Origin: Rahnella aceris
GTDB taxonomy: Bacteria > Pseudomonadota > Gammaproteobacteria > Enterobacterales > Enterobacteriaceae
NCBI RefSeq assembly: GCF_011684115.1
Contig: NZ_JAADJV010000001.1
Span: forward strand, 2,480,001-2,544,000
Reading direction: 5' to 3'
DNA length: 64,000 bases
The notes under the pieces are model-generated. The model ran no database searches, was not told the origin of the DNA, and saw only the letters and a list, made by a program, of their open reading frames with translations. Position 1 is the stretch's first letter. Each line of letters begins with the position of its first letter. Both the position numbers and the translations under genes were made by a program. Below are positions 8,777 through 18,569 of the stretch, in pieces.

Positions 8777-11320
8777 ATGACGACTACCGTATTATCCCTG
8801 CAAGGCTTGTCCTGCGGGCACTGTGTCGCTTCAACGCGGAAAGCGCTGGAAGCGGTTGAAGGCACCACCTCTGTAGAAGTCTCTCTGGATAAAGCCATCG
8901 TCAAAGGCGATGCCAGCAGCCAGAGCCTGATCGACGCCGTAGTGAACGCCGGCTACGACGCGCAGGTTGCAGGAGATACATCCCCAAAATCTGAGCCGCT
9001 GACCGATAAGGCGAGTGTTTTGCCGGAACCCCTGTCAGCGGCTGCGTCACCTGTTCCGGCTGAGACTCACGCCCCGCAAGCCGCTGATGACAGCGTGCAA
9101 TTATTGCTCAGCGGCATGAGCTGCGCCAGTTGTGTCAGTAAAGTGCAGCGGGCGCTGGAAGGCGTGAATGGTGTCGAGCGGGCACGGGTCAATCTGGCGG
9201 AACGCAGTGCGCTGGTCAGCGGCAAAGCTGATCAAAACGCACTGATTGCCGCCGTTGAACGTGCCGGTTATGGCGCTGAAATTATTATCGACGAAACCGA
9301 ACGCCGTGAGCGCCAGCAACAAACCTCACGCAAAAGCATGATCCGCTTTAGCTGGCAGGCAGCGCTCGGCCTGGCTGCCGGTATCCCGATGATGTTATGG
9401 GGATTGTTCGGCGGCGAAATGATGGTCACCGCCGGTAATCAGACCGGCTGGCTGATTATCGGCCTGCTGACATTGCTGATTATGATTGTCGCTGGCGGGC
9501 ATTTTTACCGCAGTGCATGGAAAAACCTGATGCACGGCAGCGCGAATATGGACACGCTGGTGTCACTCGGTACCGGCGCAGCGTGGATTTTCTCCTTCGC
9601 TGTCAGCCTGTGGCCGGACGCGTTCCCGATGCAGGCGCGCCATCTTTACTATGAAGCCAGCGTGATGATTATTGGCCTGATTAATCTGGGTCACGCGCTG
9701 GAACAACGCGGACGTCAGCGTTCATCAAAAGCACTCGAACGCTTGCTGGATCTGACCCCACCGACCGCACGCGTTGTCACCGCAGAAGGCGAAAAAACCC
9801 TGCCGCTGGCTGAAATACAGCAAGGCATGACGCTGCGGCTCACCACCGGTGATCGTGTGCCGGTTGACGGTGAAATTCAAAGCGGCGAAGCCTGGATGGA
9901 TGAAGCTATGCTGACCGGCGAACCCATCCCACAGCAGAAATCCCAGGGTGAAAAAGTGCATGCGGGGACGCTGGTCAAAGACGGCAGCGTGCTGTTCCGC
10001 GCTGACGCTATCGGCAGCCAGACGACCCTTTCGCGGATCATCAAACTGGTGCGCGAAGCCCAGAGCAGCAAGCCTGAAATCGGTAAGCTGGCAGATAAAA
10101 TATCTTCTGTCTTCGTGCCCGCCGTGGTGCTGATTGCTTTGTTCAGTGGCGCAATCTGGTACTTCTTTGGTCCGCAGCCACAACTGATGTATACGCTGGT
10201 GATCGTCACTACCGTGCTGATTATCGCCTGTCCTTGTGCGCTGGGATTAGCGACGCCGATGTCGGTTACCGCGGGCGTCGGCCGTGCGGCGGAATTCGGC
10301 GTACTGGTGCGTGATGCCGATGCGCTGCAAAAAGCCAGTACCCTCACCACGCTGGTATTTGATAAAACCGGGACGCTGACGGAAGGCCAGCCGAAAGTGA
10401 CGGATACATACACCTTTGGCGGTATCCGTGAACAGCAGGCGCTGCGCTTTGCCGCCGCGCTGGAAAAAGGCTCGCACCACCCGCTGGCGCAGGCGATTGT
10501 TGAAAAAGCTGGCGGGCTGGACATTCCTGACGTGCTGAATTTCCGTACCCTTGGCGGTCTGGGTTTACGCGGCGATGTTGACGGTACGGCGTTATTACTG
10601 GGTAATCAGGCGCTGATGCAGGAAAATGGCGTGGATACCGTGGATGCCAACACTCTGCTGGAAAGCATGGCAGGCGAAGGCGCGACGCCGGTATTGCTGG
10701 CGGCAAACGGACAACTGGCGGCGCTGTTCGCGCTGCGTGACCCATTACGTGAAGACAGCGTCAGCGCCTTACAACGTCTGCATCAGCTTGGGTATCAGCT
10801 GGTGATGCTGACCGGCGACAATCCGCGTACCGCTCAGGCAATTGCCGCACAAGCAGGAATCGATAAAGTGATTGCCGGTGTGCGTCCCGAAGGCAAAGCC
10901 GATGCCATTAAAGCGTTGCAGGACAAAGGCCAGCAGGTCGCCATGATCGGCGACGGCATTAATGATGCCCCGGCACTGGCGCAGGCCGATGTCGGGATTG
11001 CGATGGGCGGAGGCAGCGATGTGGCGATCGAAACAGCGGCCATTACCCTGATGCGTCCGAGTCTGCACGGTGTCGCCGATGCGCTGGCGATGTCTCAGGC
11101 GACGCTGCGTAACATGAAGCAGAACCTGCTGGGCGCTTTTATCTATAACGTGATTGGCATTCCCGTTGCGGCCGGTGTGCTTTATCCGCTGACCGGTACC
11201 TTGCTCAGCCCGGTCGTGGCAGGTGCAGCGATGGCACTGTCATCCATTACCGTCGTCGCTAACGCAAATCGCCTGTTGCACTTTAAGCCGAAAAAACAAG
11301 ACGTTTCCCCTGTTCGCTAA
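8777..11320 (+). CDS. copA: Copper-exporting P1B-type ATPase CopA
   Basis: Inner-membrane Cu(I) efflux pump of 847 residues. I choose ATG 8777 because GGA lies just upstream and the protein then begins directly before the first metal-binding domain; the in-frame ATG at 8735 sits too close to the promoter. Two heavy-metal-associated domains carry GLSCGHC (about 10-16) and GMSCASC (about 112-118). The membrane core has the Cu-binding CPC motif (IIACPCALG). The soluble domains have TGEP, phosphorylation motif [16 protein letters not shown] and GDGINDAP. A -1 frameshift signal between the two metal-binding domains is described separately. Expression is expected to be induced by copper through CueR. 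Confidence 0.97.
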   Translation: MTTTVLSLQGLSCGHCVASTRKALEAVEGTTSVEVSLDKAIVKGDASSQSLIDAVVNAGYDAQVAGDTSPKSEPLTDKASVLPEPLSAAASPVPAETHAPQAADDSVQLLLSGMSCASCVSKVQRALEGVNGVERARVNLAERSALVSGKADQNALIAAVERAGYGAEIIIDETERRERQQQTSRKSMIRFSWQAALGLAAGIPMMLWGLFGGEMMVTAGNQTGWLIIGLLTLLIMIVAGGHFYRSAWKNLMHGSANMDTLVSLGTGAAWIFSFAVSLWPDAFPMQARHLYYEASVMIIGLINLGHALEQRGRQRSSKALERLLDLTPPTARVVTAEGEKTLPLAEIQQGMTLRLTTGDRVPVDGEIQSGEAWMDEAMLTGEPIPQQKSQGEKVHAGTLVKDGSVLFRADAIGSQTTLSRIIKLVREAQSSKPEIGKLADKISSVFVPAVVLIALFSGAIWYFFGPQPQLMYTLVIVTTVLIIACPCALGLATPMSVTAGVGRAAEFGVLVRDADALQKASTLTTLVFDKTGTLTEGQPKVTDTYTFGGIREQQALRFAAALEKGSHHPLAQAIVEKAGGLDIPDVLNFRTLGGLGLRGDVDGTALLLGNQALMQENGVDTVDANTLLESMAGEGATPVLLAANGQLAALFALRDPLREDSVSALQRLHQLGYQLVMLTGDNPRTAQAIAAQAGIDKVIAGVRPEGKADAIKALQDKGQQVAMIGDGINDAPALAQADVGIAMGGGSDVAIETAAITLMRPSLHGVADALAMSQATLRNMKQNLLGAFIYNVIGIPVAAGVLYPLTGTLLSPVVAGAAMALSSITVVANANRLLHFKPKKQDVSPVR
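8983..9060 (+). promoter_or_regulatory. Programmed -1 frameshift signal in copA (CopA(Z) chaperone)
   Basis: A slippery heptamer C CCA AAA (8983-8989) spans codons 70-71. Slippage by -1 adds one Ile (ATC 8989-8991) and meets TGA at 8992-8994, giving a 72-residue product that is only the first metal-binding domain. Downstream, 8994-9002 pairs perfectly with 9035-9043 (9 bp). The loop segment 9022-9029 pairs perfectly with 9053-9060 (8 bp), making a classical H-type pseudoknot four bases after the slippery site. E. coli copA is known to frameshift at C CCA AAG in the same place to make the chaperone CopA(Z). The pairing was done by eye. Confidence 0.88.
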
Positions 11321-11335
11321 AACGATGACGCGTTA

Positions 11336-11366
11336 GCATGGTCTCTCATTTTTCGGGAGACCATGC
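11336..11366 (+). promoter_or_regulatory. Hairpin burying the ybaP ribosome-binding site
   Basis: A perfect 10-bp stem (GCATGGTCTC, 11336-11345, with 11357-11366) encloses an 11-base loop. The GGGAG ribosome-binding site (11355-11359) of ybaP lies partly in the 3' arm, four bases before the ATG at 11370. It could act as a weak terminator for copA, although no T-run follows the stem, or it could limit ybaP translation. Function is inferred. Confidence 0.65.
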
Positions 11367-11369
11367 ACT

Positions 11370-12176
11370 ATGGCGCATTTTTTCAACCGGGTATTAAGCG
11401 GGTTCCGCAAGTTGTTTCCCGTCGAGTATTCTTATCCCGCCATTGATATTCAGCTTCCCGGCAACCGCTCCCTGCATCTGGTCGGCAGCATTCATATGGG
11501 CACGCAGGACATGCACCCCCTGCCCGCCCCCCTGTTGCGCCGCCTGCAAAAAGCCGATGCACTGATTGTCGAAGCCGATATCAGCGGCACGGAATCTCCC
11601 TTCAGCATGACCGGCGAATTTCCGCCGCTGGCCGAACGTCTGCCCGAATCCCAGTATCTGCACGTCGAACGTTTATGCGAAGAACTGGGCGTATCCATGT
11701 GGACGCTCAATCCGCTGCCCTCGTGGCAGGTGGCACTGATGTTGCAGGCCACGCAGGCGCAGCGCCTCGGGTTGCGCGGAAATTACGGCATTGATTATCA
11801 GCTGTTGCAGACCGCCAAAAAGCAGGGGACGAAAATCATCGAGCTGGAAGGTCCGCAGGAACAGTTCGAATTATTGCAGCAGTTGCCAGATGGCGGACTC
11901 ACGCTGCTGGAAGATACCCTGACGCACTGGCACACCAATGCCCGCTTGCTGCAAACCATGATCAGCTGGTGGCTGGATACCAAACCGGGGCTGGCGACCG
12001 AGCAATTGCCTAACACTTTCAGCAGCGATTTGTACGATATCCTGATGAATCAGCGAAACATTCGCTGGAAACAACTGTTGCTGGATCTCCCGGCGGGAAA
12101 CTATGTGGTCGCAGTAGGTGCGCTGCATTTGTATGGCGAAGGGAATCTGCCGGAATTACTCGCAAAGAAGAGATAG
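11370..12176 (+). CDS. ybaP: TraB/GumN-family protein YbaP
   Basis: Protein of 268 residues in the TraB family, related to Tiki-type putative metalloproteases; the molecular role in enterobacteria is not established. Family motifs seen are HLVGSIHMGTQDM near residue 32, the Glu of IVEADISG, and the C-terminal VAVGALHLYGEGNL. It closely matches E. coli YbaP. It starts 49 bases after copA and its ribosome-binding site lies in a hairpin. The 3' end faces the chiX sRNA gene on the other strand. Confidence 0.92.
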   Translation: MAHFFNRVLSGFRKLFPVEYSYPAIDIQLPGNRSLHLVGSIHMGTQDMHPLPAPLLRRLQKADALIVEADISGTESPFSMTGEFPPLAERLPESQYLHVERLCEELGVSMWTLNPLPSWQVALMLQATQAQRLGLRGNYGIDYQLLQTAKKQGTKIIELEGPQEQFELLQQLPDGGLTLLEDTLTHWHTNARLLQTMISWWLDTKPGLATEQLPNTFSSDLYDILMNQRNIRWKQLLLDLPAGNYVVAVGALHLYGEGNLPELLAKKR

Positions 12177-12196
12177 CCTGAAGGATGACGGAGATT

Positions 12197-12287
12197 AAAA
12201 AAATGGCCGATATTTCTATCGGCCAGTCAAAGAGGAATTTCATTTTATTAGTTATAGCTTCAGTGTCAGCCTTTACAGGCGCAACAC
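12197..12287 (-). ncRNA. chiX: Small regulatory RNA ChiX (MicM/SroB)
   Basis: Hfq-dependent sRNA that silences chitoporin chiP and chbBC until chitosugar mRNA traps it. On the minus strand the segment AATGAAATTCCTCTTTGAC, the seed region of E. coli ChiX, is preserved. It is followed by a 9-bp terminator stem (12204-12212 with 12217-12225) and a run of seven T. The gene sits between ybaP and ybaK, exactly as in E. coli. The 5' end near 12287 is estimated from a small stem (GTGT..ACAC, GCCT..AGGC) and may be several bases further out. A weak promoter TTGCCA-18 bp-TACCCT lies upstream. Confidence 0.93.
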
Positions 12288-12452
12288 CGGCTGGCACAGG
12301 GTAGCAATCTGTGTTGGGTCTTGGCAATAACCATTCATTGCTCTACTATTTCTCCTTCGCTTATTAAGTGCACTTTATTGTTTAATTTCATCAGATTGAA
12401 CAGGTGATGAAATTTCGAACAACAACATAAAATAAAACAGAGGAGACAGGCT

Positions 12453-12932
12453 ATGACCCCTGCCGTATTACTCCTGGAAAAGAATAAAGTCAGCTTCACC
12501 CTTCATCCGTATGAACACAGCAGCGATGAAACCAATTTTGGCGATGAAGCCGTAAAAAAACTCGGTCTGGACGCCCGTCAGGTTTATAAAACCCTGCTGG
12601 TTTCGTTGAATGGCGATGCTAAAAATCTGGCCGTGGCGGTCACGCCGGTGGCATCCCAACTGGACTTAAAAAAAGTCGCGAAAGCGCTGGGGGCGAAAAA
12701 AGCCGATATGGCGGATCCTATGATTGCACAACGCGTTACCGGTTATCTGGTCGGTGGCATCAGTCCCCTCGGACAGAAAAAGCTGCTGCCCACGGTGATC
12801 GACAGCCCGGCGCAGACGTTCAATACCATTTATGTTTCAGGCGGTAAACGCGGCCTTGATATTGAACTGGCGGCAGGTGATCTTTGTCGCTTACTGAAAG
12901 GTCAGTTTGCTGAGATCGCGAAAATCAGCTGA
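12453..12932 (+). CDS. ybaK: Cys-tRNA(Pro)/Cys-tRNA(Cys) deacylase YbaK
   Basis: Trans-editing enzyme of 159 residues that hydrolyses Cys mischarged onto tRNA-Pro. The YbaK/ProX fold is shown by [21 protein letters not shown] near the N-terminus, the conserved Lys in QVYKTLLV, and [14 protein letters not shown] and [14 protein letters not shown] good ribosome-binding site (GAGGAG) precedes the ATG. It stands alone downstream of chiX and upstream of fsr. Confidence 0.95.
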   Translation: MTPAVLLLEKNKVSFTLHPYEHSSDETNFGDEAVKKLGLDARQVYKTLLVSLNGDAKNLAVAVTPVASQLDLKKVAKALGAKKADMADPMIAQRVTGYLVGGISPLGQKKLLPTVIDSPAQTFNTIYVSGGKRGLDIELAAGDLCRLLKGQFAEIAKIS

Positions 12933-12977
12933 CAGGCCGGTACTCTGCACCTCTACAATAAGAAGGCTTCCTCTGCT

Positions 12978-14189
12978 ATGACAGACACGACGTCAACGCC
13001 AGCCAGCCCGCAGAAAGACGCAGTCAAAAAGACTGCGTTTTCTATTCTGGCGGCGATCAGCGTTTCTCACCTGCTTAATGACATGATCCAGTCGCTGATA
13101 CTGGCGATTTATCCGTTGCTGCAAAACGAGTTTTCCCTGAGCTTCACACAGATCGGGCTGATCACGCTGACGTATCAGATCACCGCATCACTGTTGCAGC
13201 CGCTGATCGGCTATTACACCGACAAACATCCGCAACCCTATTCTTTGCCGGTCGGCATGGGCTTTACGCTCTCCGGGCTGCTGCTGCTGGCTGTGGCGCA
13301 GAGTTTCCCTGTCGTGCTGCTGGCGGCGGCGCTGGTCGGGACGGGTTCTTCGGTTTTCCACCCTGAGTCTTCGCGCGTGGCACGCATGGCTTCCGGCGGT
13401 CGTCACGGGCTGGCGCAATCGCTGTTCCAGGTGGGCGGTAATTTCGGCGCTTCCCTCGGCCCGCTGCTGGCTGCACTGATTATTGCGCCTTACGGTAAAG
13501 GCAATGTTGCGTGGTTCTCACTGGCTGCGCTGCTCGGCATTGTGGTGTTACTGCAAATCAGTAAATGGTATCGCCAGCAAAACCTGATCGCCAAAACGCG
13601 CGGGCCGGTGAAAAGTCATGTGACCCTGTTGCCACGTAAAACGGTGGCGATGTCACTGGGTATTTTGCTGATCCTGATATTTTCCAAGTACTTCTACCTG
13701 ACCAGCCTGAGCAGCTATTACACCTTTTACCTGATCCATAAATTTGGTGTATCGGTGCAAAGCGCACAAATCCATCTGTTTGTTTTTCTGTTTGCAGTGG
13801 CTGCGGGCACCATTATCGGCGGGCCGGTGGGTGATAAGATTGGGCGCAAATACGTCATTTGGGCTTCAATTCTCGGCGTCGCGCCATTTACGCTACTTTT
13901 GCCGCACGCCAGTCTGATGTGGACCAGCGTACTGAGCGTGATTATCGGCGTGATCCTCGCCTCAGCATTTTCGGCGATTCTGGTGTTTGCGCAGGAGCTG
14001 ATGCCAGGGAAAGTCGGCATGGTGTCGGGCCTGTTCTTTGGGCTGGCCTTTGGTATGGGCGGGCTGGGCGCCGCGGTGCTCGGCTATGTGGCCGATAAAA
14101 CCAGTATCGAGCTGGTGTATCAGATTTGTGCCTTCCTGCCGTTGCTCGGGATCCTGACAGCATTCCTGCCAAATATAGAACGCAAATAG
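12978..14189 (+). CDS. fsr: Fosmidomycin efflux MFS transporter Fsr
   Basis: Inner-membrane major facilitator protein of 403 residues with about twelve hydrophobic segments; the E. coli homologue exports fosmidomycin. Visible matches include SHLLNDMIQSLILAIYPLL in TM1, GTGSSVFHPESSRVARMAS and GPVGDKIGRKYVIW between helices. The first 25 residues are polar and variable. A 9-bp hairpin without a T-run (14211-14234) follows the gene. Confidence 0.94.
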   Translation: MTDTTSTPASPQKDAVKKTAFSILAAISVSHLLNDMIQSLILAIYPLLQNEFSLSFTQIGLITLTYQITASLLQPLIGYYTDKHPQPYSLPVGMGFTLSGLLLLAVAQSFPVVLLAAALVGTGSSVFHPESSRVARMASGGRHGLAQSLFQVGGNFGASLGPLLAALIIAPYGKGNVAWFSLAALLGIVVLLQISKWYRQQNLIAKTRGPVKSHVTLLPRKTVAMSLGILLILIFSKYFYLTSLSSYYTFYLIHKFGVSVQSAQIHLFVFLFAVAAGTIIGGPVGDKIGRKYVIWASILGVAPFTLLLPHASLMWTSVLSVIIGVILASAFSAILVFAQELMPGKVGMVSGLFFGLAFGMGGLGAAVLGYVADKTSIELVYQICAFLPLLGILTAFLPNIERK

Positions 14190-14210
14190 CCCTTAACCTT
14201 TCCTTCCCGG

Positions 14211-14234
14211 CTGCCGATAGTTAAATATCGGCAG
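14211..14234 (+). terminator. Hairpin after fsr, weak terminator candidate
   Basis: A perfect 9-bp stem (CTGCCGATA with TATCGGCAG) encloses a 6-base loop 21 bases after the fsr stop. No T-run follows, so intrinsic termination is uncertain. Confidence 0.4.
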
Positions 14235-14288
14235 CGTCTGAACCCTTATTCCCTTGATATCTGCCTGATAAAACCCATTTAAATCCCG

Positions 14289-14351
14289 CGTTGGAATTTT
14301 TTTTATCGTCTGCTGATGATTTTAAATAAAAAAGGCCAAAATTCCCCAACG
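14289..14351. repeat. Inverted repeat in the ybaL leader
   Basis: CGTTGGAATTTT (14289-14300) faces AAAATTCCCCAACG (14338-14351) with two extra bases in the right arm. It lies 76 bases before the ybaL start. It could fold in the leader or be an operator; the AT-rich spacer shows nothing else. Confidence 0.4.
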
Positions 14352-14426
14352 TGAAAACGATTTTTACCATAAACTTAGAAACAATCAGCAACATATTTGC
14401 TTTATGCATAACCAGAAGGAGTCTGA

Positions 14427-16118
14427 ATGCATCATTCTACGCCTCTCATCACTACCATCGTTGGCGGTCTGGTCTTAGCGTTCCTGTTAGGAATGCTCGC
14501 CAACCGCCTGCGAATTTCTCCTCTGGTTGGCTATCTCGCTGCTGGCGTGCTGGCCGGTCCGTTTACACCGGGCTTCGTTGCAGACACTTCACTGGCACCG
14601 GAGCTGGCAGAAATCGGCGTCATCCTGCTGATGTTTGGCGTAGGTTTGCATTTTTCTCTGAAAGATTTACTCGCCGTAAAGTCGATAGCCATTCCCGGCG
14701 CTGTAGCGCAAATCGCGGTTGCAACACTGCTTGGAATGGGATTATCAAGCCTGATGGGCTGGGATCTGGCCACCGGACTGGTGTTCGGGCTGTGTCTGTC
14801 CACCGCCAGTACCGTGGTGTTGCTGCGGGCGCTGGAAGAACGGCAACTGATTGAAAGCCAGCGCGGCCAAATCGCCATCGGCTGGCTGATTGTTGAAGAC
14901 CTGGTGATGGTGCTGACGCTGGTTCTGCTGCCTGCGTTCAGCGGCATGCTGGAAAGCCATCACTCCAGCCCGGTAGAACTGCTCACCGGGCTTGCCGTGA
15001 CGATTGGTAAAGTGATCGCGTTTATGGTGCTGATGATGGTGGTGGGCCGCCGTGTAGTGCCGTGGATCCTCGCCAAAACCGCCAGCACCGGTTCACGTGA
15101 ACTGTTTACGCTGTCAGTTCTGGCACTGGCGCTGGGCATCGCTTACGGCGCCGTGGAATTCTTTGATGTGTCGTTCGCGCTGGGCGCGTTCTTCGCCGGT
15201 ATGGTGCTCAATGAATCCGAACTCAGCCAGCGTGCGGCGCACGACACGTTACCACTGCGCGATGCCTTCGCGGTGCTGTTCTTCGTCTCGGTTGGCATGC
15301 TATTCGACCCGATGATTCTGGTGCGTGAACCGCTGACCGTGATCGCCACGCTGGCGATTATCGTGTTCGGTAAATCCATTGCCGCATTCCTGCTGGTGAA
15401 GATGTTCGGGCATTCTAAACGCACCGCGCTGACGATTTCCGTCAGTCTGGCGCAGATCGGCGAATTCGCCTTTATTCTCGCCGGTCTGGGGATTTCGCTG
15501 GGACTGCTGTCTGAACATGGCCGTAATCTGGTGCTGGCGGGGGCAATTCTGTCGATTATGTTTAACCCGCTGCTGTTCACGCTGCTGGAAAAATATCTGG
15601 CGAAAACGGAAACCATCGAAGACCAGAGCGTTGAAGAAGCGGTTGAAGACGAGAAGCAAATCCCGTTCGATTTGTGCAATCACGCACTGCTGGTGGGTTA
15701 CGGACGCGTCGGCAGTCTGCTCGGCGAGAAACTTCAGGCTGCGGGGATCCCGCTGGTGGTGATTGAAAATTCGCGTCCGCGTGTCGAGGCGCTGCGCGAT
15801 CAGGGCATTAGTACGGTGCTCGGCAATGCCGCCAATCAGGAAGTGATGGATCTGGCGCGTCTCGACTGCGCCCGCTGGCTGCTGGTGACCATTCCCAACG
15901 GTTATGAAGCCGGTGAAATCGTCGCATCAGCCCGTGTCAAGCGGCCAAATATCGAAATTATCGCCCGTGCGCATTATGACGATGAAGTCACCTATATCCT
16001 GGAGCGCGGTGCGGATCGCGTGGTGATGGGCGAGCGGGAAATCGCCAACAGCATGCTGAGTATGCTGCAAATCGATATTATGACCGAAGACGAAAAGCGG
16101 CCGTTTTGCCCGTTCTGA
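14427..16118 (+). CDS. ybaL: Putative cation:proton antiporter YbaL (KefC-like)
   Basis: Inner-membrane CPA2 family protein of 563 residues. The first 390 residues form the multi-helix exchanger domain (RISPLVGYLAAGVLAGP near residue 30, and the SLAQIGEFAFILAGLG block). A cytosolic RCK/TrkA-N NAD-binding domain follows (VGYGRVGSLLGEKL near residue 430, then VLGNAANQEVM). The substrate is unproven; E. coli YbaL is annotated as a potassium efflux or cation/proton antiporter by homology. An AGAAGGAGTC ribosome-binding site precedes the ATG. Confidence 0.94.
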   Translation: MHHSTPLITTIVGGLVLAFLLGMLANRLRISPLVGYLAAGVLAGPFTPGFVADTSLAPELAEIGVILLMFGVGLHFSLKDLLAVKSIAIPGAVAQIAVATLLGMGLSSLMGWDLATGLVFGLCLSTASTVVLLRALEERQLIESQRGQIAIGWLIVEDLVMVLTLVLLPAFSGMLESHHSSPVELLTGLAVTIGKVIAFMVLMMVVGRRVVPWILAKTASTGSRELFTLSVLALALGIAYGAVEFFDVSFALGAFFAGMVLNESELSQRAAHDTLPLRDAFAVLFFVSVGMLFDPMILVREPLTVIATLAIIVFGKSIAAFLLVKMFGHSKRTALTISVSLAQIGEFAFILAGLGISLGLLSEHGRNLVLAGAILSIMFNPLLFTLLEKYLAKTETIEDQSVEEAVEDEKQIPFDLCNHALLVGYGRVGSLLGEKLQAAGIPLVVIENSRPRVEALRDQGISTVLGNAANQEVMDLARLDCARWLLVTIPNGYEAGEIVASARVKRPNIEIIARAHYDDEVTYILERGADRVVMGEREIANSMLSMLQIDIMTEDEKRPFCPF

Positions 16119-16133
16119 TCATCTGTTAGTGAT

Positions 16134-16167
16134 TAAAAAAATAAGGGCGCAGTTCATCACTGCGCCC
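16134..16167 (-). terminator. Terminator of gsk
   Basis: On the minus strand an 8-bp stem (16145-16152 with 16160-16167, GGGCGCAG arms) is followed by TTATTTTTTT. It lies about 80 bases after the gsk stop, and the hairpin may also serve the convergent ybaL. Confidence 0.88.
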
Positions 16168-16248
16168 GCTTAAGTGGCTTTATAAAAAATGGCTTCTATC
16201 TCAACGCCCTTCTGATTTTCATCAAAATGTTGACAGCCGCCTGACTCC

Positions 16249-17568
16249 CTAGCGCTCCCAGTAACTCTCTTCCAGGCTGTCTTCACGTTCCGGCAGGCCA
16301 CGCGTCAGACGCGGAGAATGCTGGTTCAGCACCTGATAGCTGACGCGGTTGGCGTATTTACACACCTGCGCCAGCGAGGAATAGGTCAGATACTCGCGGG
16401 AATGTTTGCTGGAATTCGGCACAGAAGTCCGGTGGAAACCGTTGGCGGCGATATCATGCAGCAGCGCCGATAATGCCCCGTCCCCCGCTCCGTTGGTGTT
16501 CATGATTTTCTCCGGCCCGCCCATATACGGCGCGATGTGGGAATAAATCTTCAACGGTTGCTGACAACAGTCACGACGCATCGCGCGGCTGAATTCGTAC
16601 TGATTGAATTCGGCAATCGTCCCCGGCAGCAGCGGATGCTGGGTGGTGCGTTTGAATTCGTCTTCGGTATAACTCGCCATAAACAGGCCGTTCGGCCCGG
16701 CGGTACACAACACCAGATCGACCCAGTCCAGCGCCTTATCCGCCGCCATCAGCGGATCTTTCAGGCCAGTCAGCGCAAAACCTTCATCTTCGTTCATCGC
16801 CAGAATCGACACGTTATCACGGATGAAATCACGCCATGCCTGCGGATCTTCGGCGATAACGTATTGTGTGCCCAATGTTAAGACCACCGGCACATGGTAC
16901 TTCTTCGCGTACTCAATCGCCTGCATGGTAGCTTCCGGCATCGGTTCGCCCGGCTTGCTGCGCAGCAAATACGAGGTCAGTAACAGCGCGGAGGCTCCTG
17001 CTATCACATCTTCCGGCACATTTTCCGCACGCAGACCGTTCATTTTGCCCGGACTGATGGCAAAGGTGCGCTCGCCGGTATCGCTGATCAGCGTAAAGCA
17101 ACGACCTATCGCGCCATCCACGCCCTGCAGGAAGTTAAGATCTACGCGGCTGGAGGTGTTGCAAAGATAACGGTAAGCATAATCGCCAATTTTAACGTTA
17201 TTACACATCACGCCGAGCAGCACCGAACGGTCATCGGCCAGCACGGAATAGTTGTGCAGTGTGTTACCGACCGTGCCGCCCGCAAACTGGTGCGTGATCA
17301 GGGCGTTGCTCATCAGTTCCTGATACAGCGTTTCCGACATCTCATCATCAAGAATATTGGATTCACCGGGCGTCAGCCCGTAGCGGGCAACAAAATTCTC
17401 ATCAACACGCGCTTCGATATCGACCATCGTCTGGTCAATGCCGGCGATGTACGAGGCACCGGCTTCTGACTCCGGCTGCATTGCCTGCAACATAGAATCA
17501 CGCAATAAAGGGTCGCGTGCGCTGACCGGAAAATAGTGTTTGGACTTACGTTTACCAGGAAATTTCAT
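16249..17568 (-). CDS. gsk: Inosine/guanosine kinase
   Basis: Purine-salvage kinase of 439 residues in the PfkB/ribokinase family that phosphorylates inosine and guanosine with ATP. PfkB signature 2 is NTNGAGDGALSALLHD near residue 360, with the catalytic Asp in GAGD; an N-terminal glycine motif is GGTVGNTLHN. Length and sequence match E. coli Gsk. The gene stands alone, separated from hemH by 38 bases on the same strand, so the two could be cotranscribed. The aes gene that lies next to gsk in E. coli is absent. Confidence 0.96.
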   Translation of the reverse strand: MKFPGKRKSKHYFPVSARDPLLRDSMLQAMQPESEAGASYIAGIDQTMVDIEARVDENFVARYGLTPGESNILDDEMSETLYQELMSNALITHQFAGGTVGNTLHNYSVLADDRSVLLGVMCNNVKIGDYAYRYLCNTSSRVDLNFLQGVDGAIGRCFTLISDTGERTFAISPGKMNGLRAENVPEDVIAGASALLLTSYLLRSKPGEPMPEATMQAIEYAKKYHVPVVLTLGTQYVIAEDPQAWRDFIRDNVSILAMNEDEGFALTGLKDPLMAADKALDWVDLVLCTAGPNGLFMASYTEDEFKRTTQHPLLPGTIAEFNQYEFSRAMRRDCCQQPLKIYSHIAPYMGGPEKIMNTNGAGDGALSALLHDIAANGFHRTSVPNSSKHSREYLTYSSLAQVCKYANRVSYQVLNQHSPRLTRGLPEREDSLEESYWER

Positions 17569-17606
17569 GCATTATTCTCGGGAGATTCAAAAAACTCAGG
17601 CTTCAG

Positions 17607-18569
17607 TCAGAAGTGCTGAGTGACCAGCTGTTGCAGCAAATCAATATGTTCCGGCTGGTCGTTTAAGGCGTCAATATATTCGAAGCGCTCGCCGCCTGCA
17701 TGAATAAAAATCTCGCGGTTCTCGCCTTTGATTTCCTCCAGTGTCTCCAGACAGTCTGCCGCAAAGCCCGGGCAGAGGATCTGAATATGCTTAACTCCCT
17801 GATCCGGAAGGCCTTTCAGCGTTTCATCGGTGTAAGGCGTCAGCCATGGTTCGCGACCAAAGCGGGACTGGAAGGTCAGCATAATTTTGCCCGCAGGCAG
17901 TTGCAGCGCATCGGTCAGCGCCTGCACTGTATCCCGGCAACGCTGTTCGTAGTCATCACCCTGCGCGACGAAACGCTTTGGAATGCCGTGGAAGGACAAC
18001 ACCAGGCGGTCCGGTTCGCCATGCTGAGCGAACGAACGTTCGATGCTGGCTTTCAGCGCGGAAATATAAGCCGGATGCGTGGCGTAATCACGGATAAAGC
18101 TCATTGAAGGCAGGCGACGCTGCGATTTCAGCACACGCGCCACGCCGTCAAATACCGCGGCGCTGGTTGAGCAAGAGTATTGCGGATACAGCGGCAGCAC
18201 CACCATTTTGGTCACGCCCTGCGCCAGCAGTTTTTCAATCGGTTCTTTCATGCCCGGCTTGCCGTAACTCATCGCCAGTTCAACCGGCGTACCCGGCAGG
18301 CGTTCTGCCAGCGCTTTCTGCTGACGACGGCTGTAAACCATCAGCGGTGAGCCCTCTTCCATCCACACGGCTTTATACAGTTTGGACACGCGCGGGGAAC
18401 GCAGCGGCAGGATCACCAAATTCAGGATCGGCCACCACAGCCAGCGGGGGGTATCAACCACACGGATATCACTCAAAAATTCAGCCAGATATTTTCTAAC
18501 GGCCTGCGGGGTCGGAGCTTCCGGCGTCCCGAGGTTGACCAGGAGAACACCGAATTTGGTCTGCGTCAT
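17607..18569 (-). CDS. hemH: Ferrochelatase HemH
   Basis: Last enzyme of protohaem synthesis, inserting Fe(II) into protoporphyrin IX at the inner face of the membrane. At 320 residues it equals E. coli HemH. Conserved features are [14 protein letters not shown] at the N-terminus, LPLYPQYS, the catalytic His in LSFHGIPKR, and the metal-site Glu in LETLEEI. No iron or Fur box was recognised in the upstream gap, which instead holds a truncated repeat. Confidence 0.96.
   Translation of the reverse strand: MTQTKFGVLLVNLGTPEAPTPQAVRKYLAEFLSDIRVVDTPRWLWWPILNLVILPLRSPRVSKLYKAVWMEEGSPLMVYSRRQQKALAERLPGTPVELAMSYGKPGMKEPIEKLLAQGVTKMVVLPLYPQYSCSTSAAVFDGVARVLKSQRRLPSMSFIRDYATHPAYISALKASIERSFAQHGEPDRLVLSFHGIPKRFVAQGDDYEQRCRDTVQALTDALQLPAGKIMLTFQSRFGREPWLTPYTDETLKGLPDQGVKHIQILCPGFAADCLETLEEIKGENREIFIHAGGERFEYIDALNDQPEHIDLLQQLVTQHF

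Noticed and set aside
12264..12329. 21-codon ORF on the minus strand beginning MNGYCQDPTQ, upstream of a strong terminator
   Set aside because: The downstream sequence is the conserved sRNA chiX, which explains the terminator. The ORF has poor ribosome-binding spacing and overlaps the chiX promoter and 5' stem.
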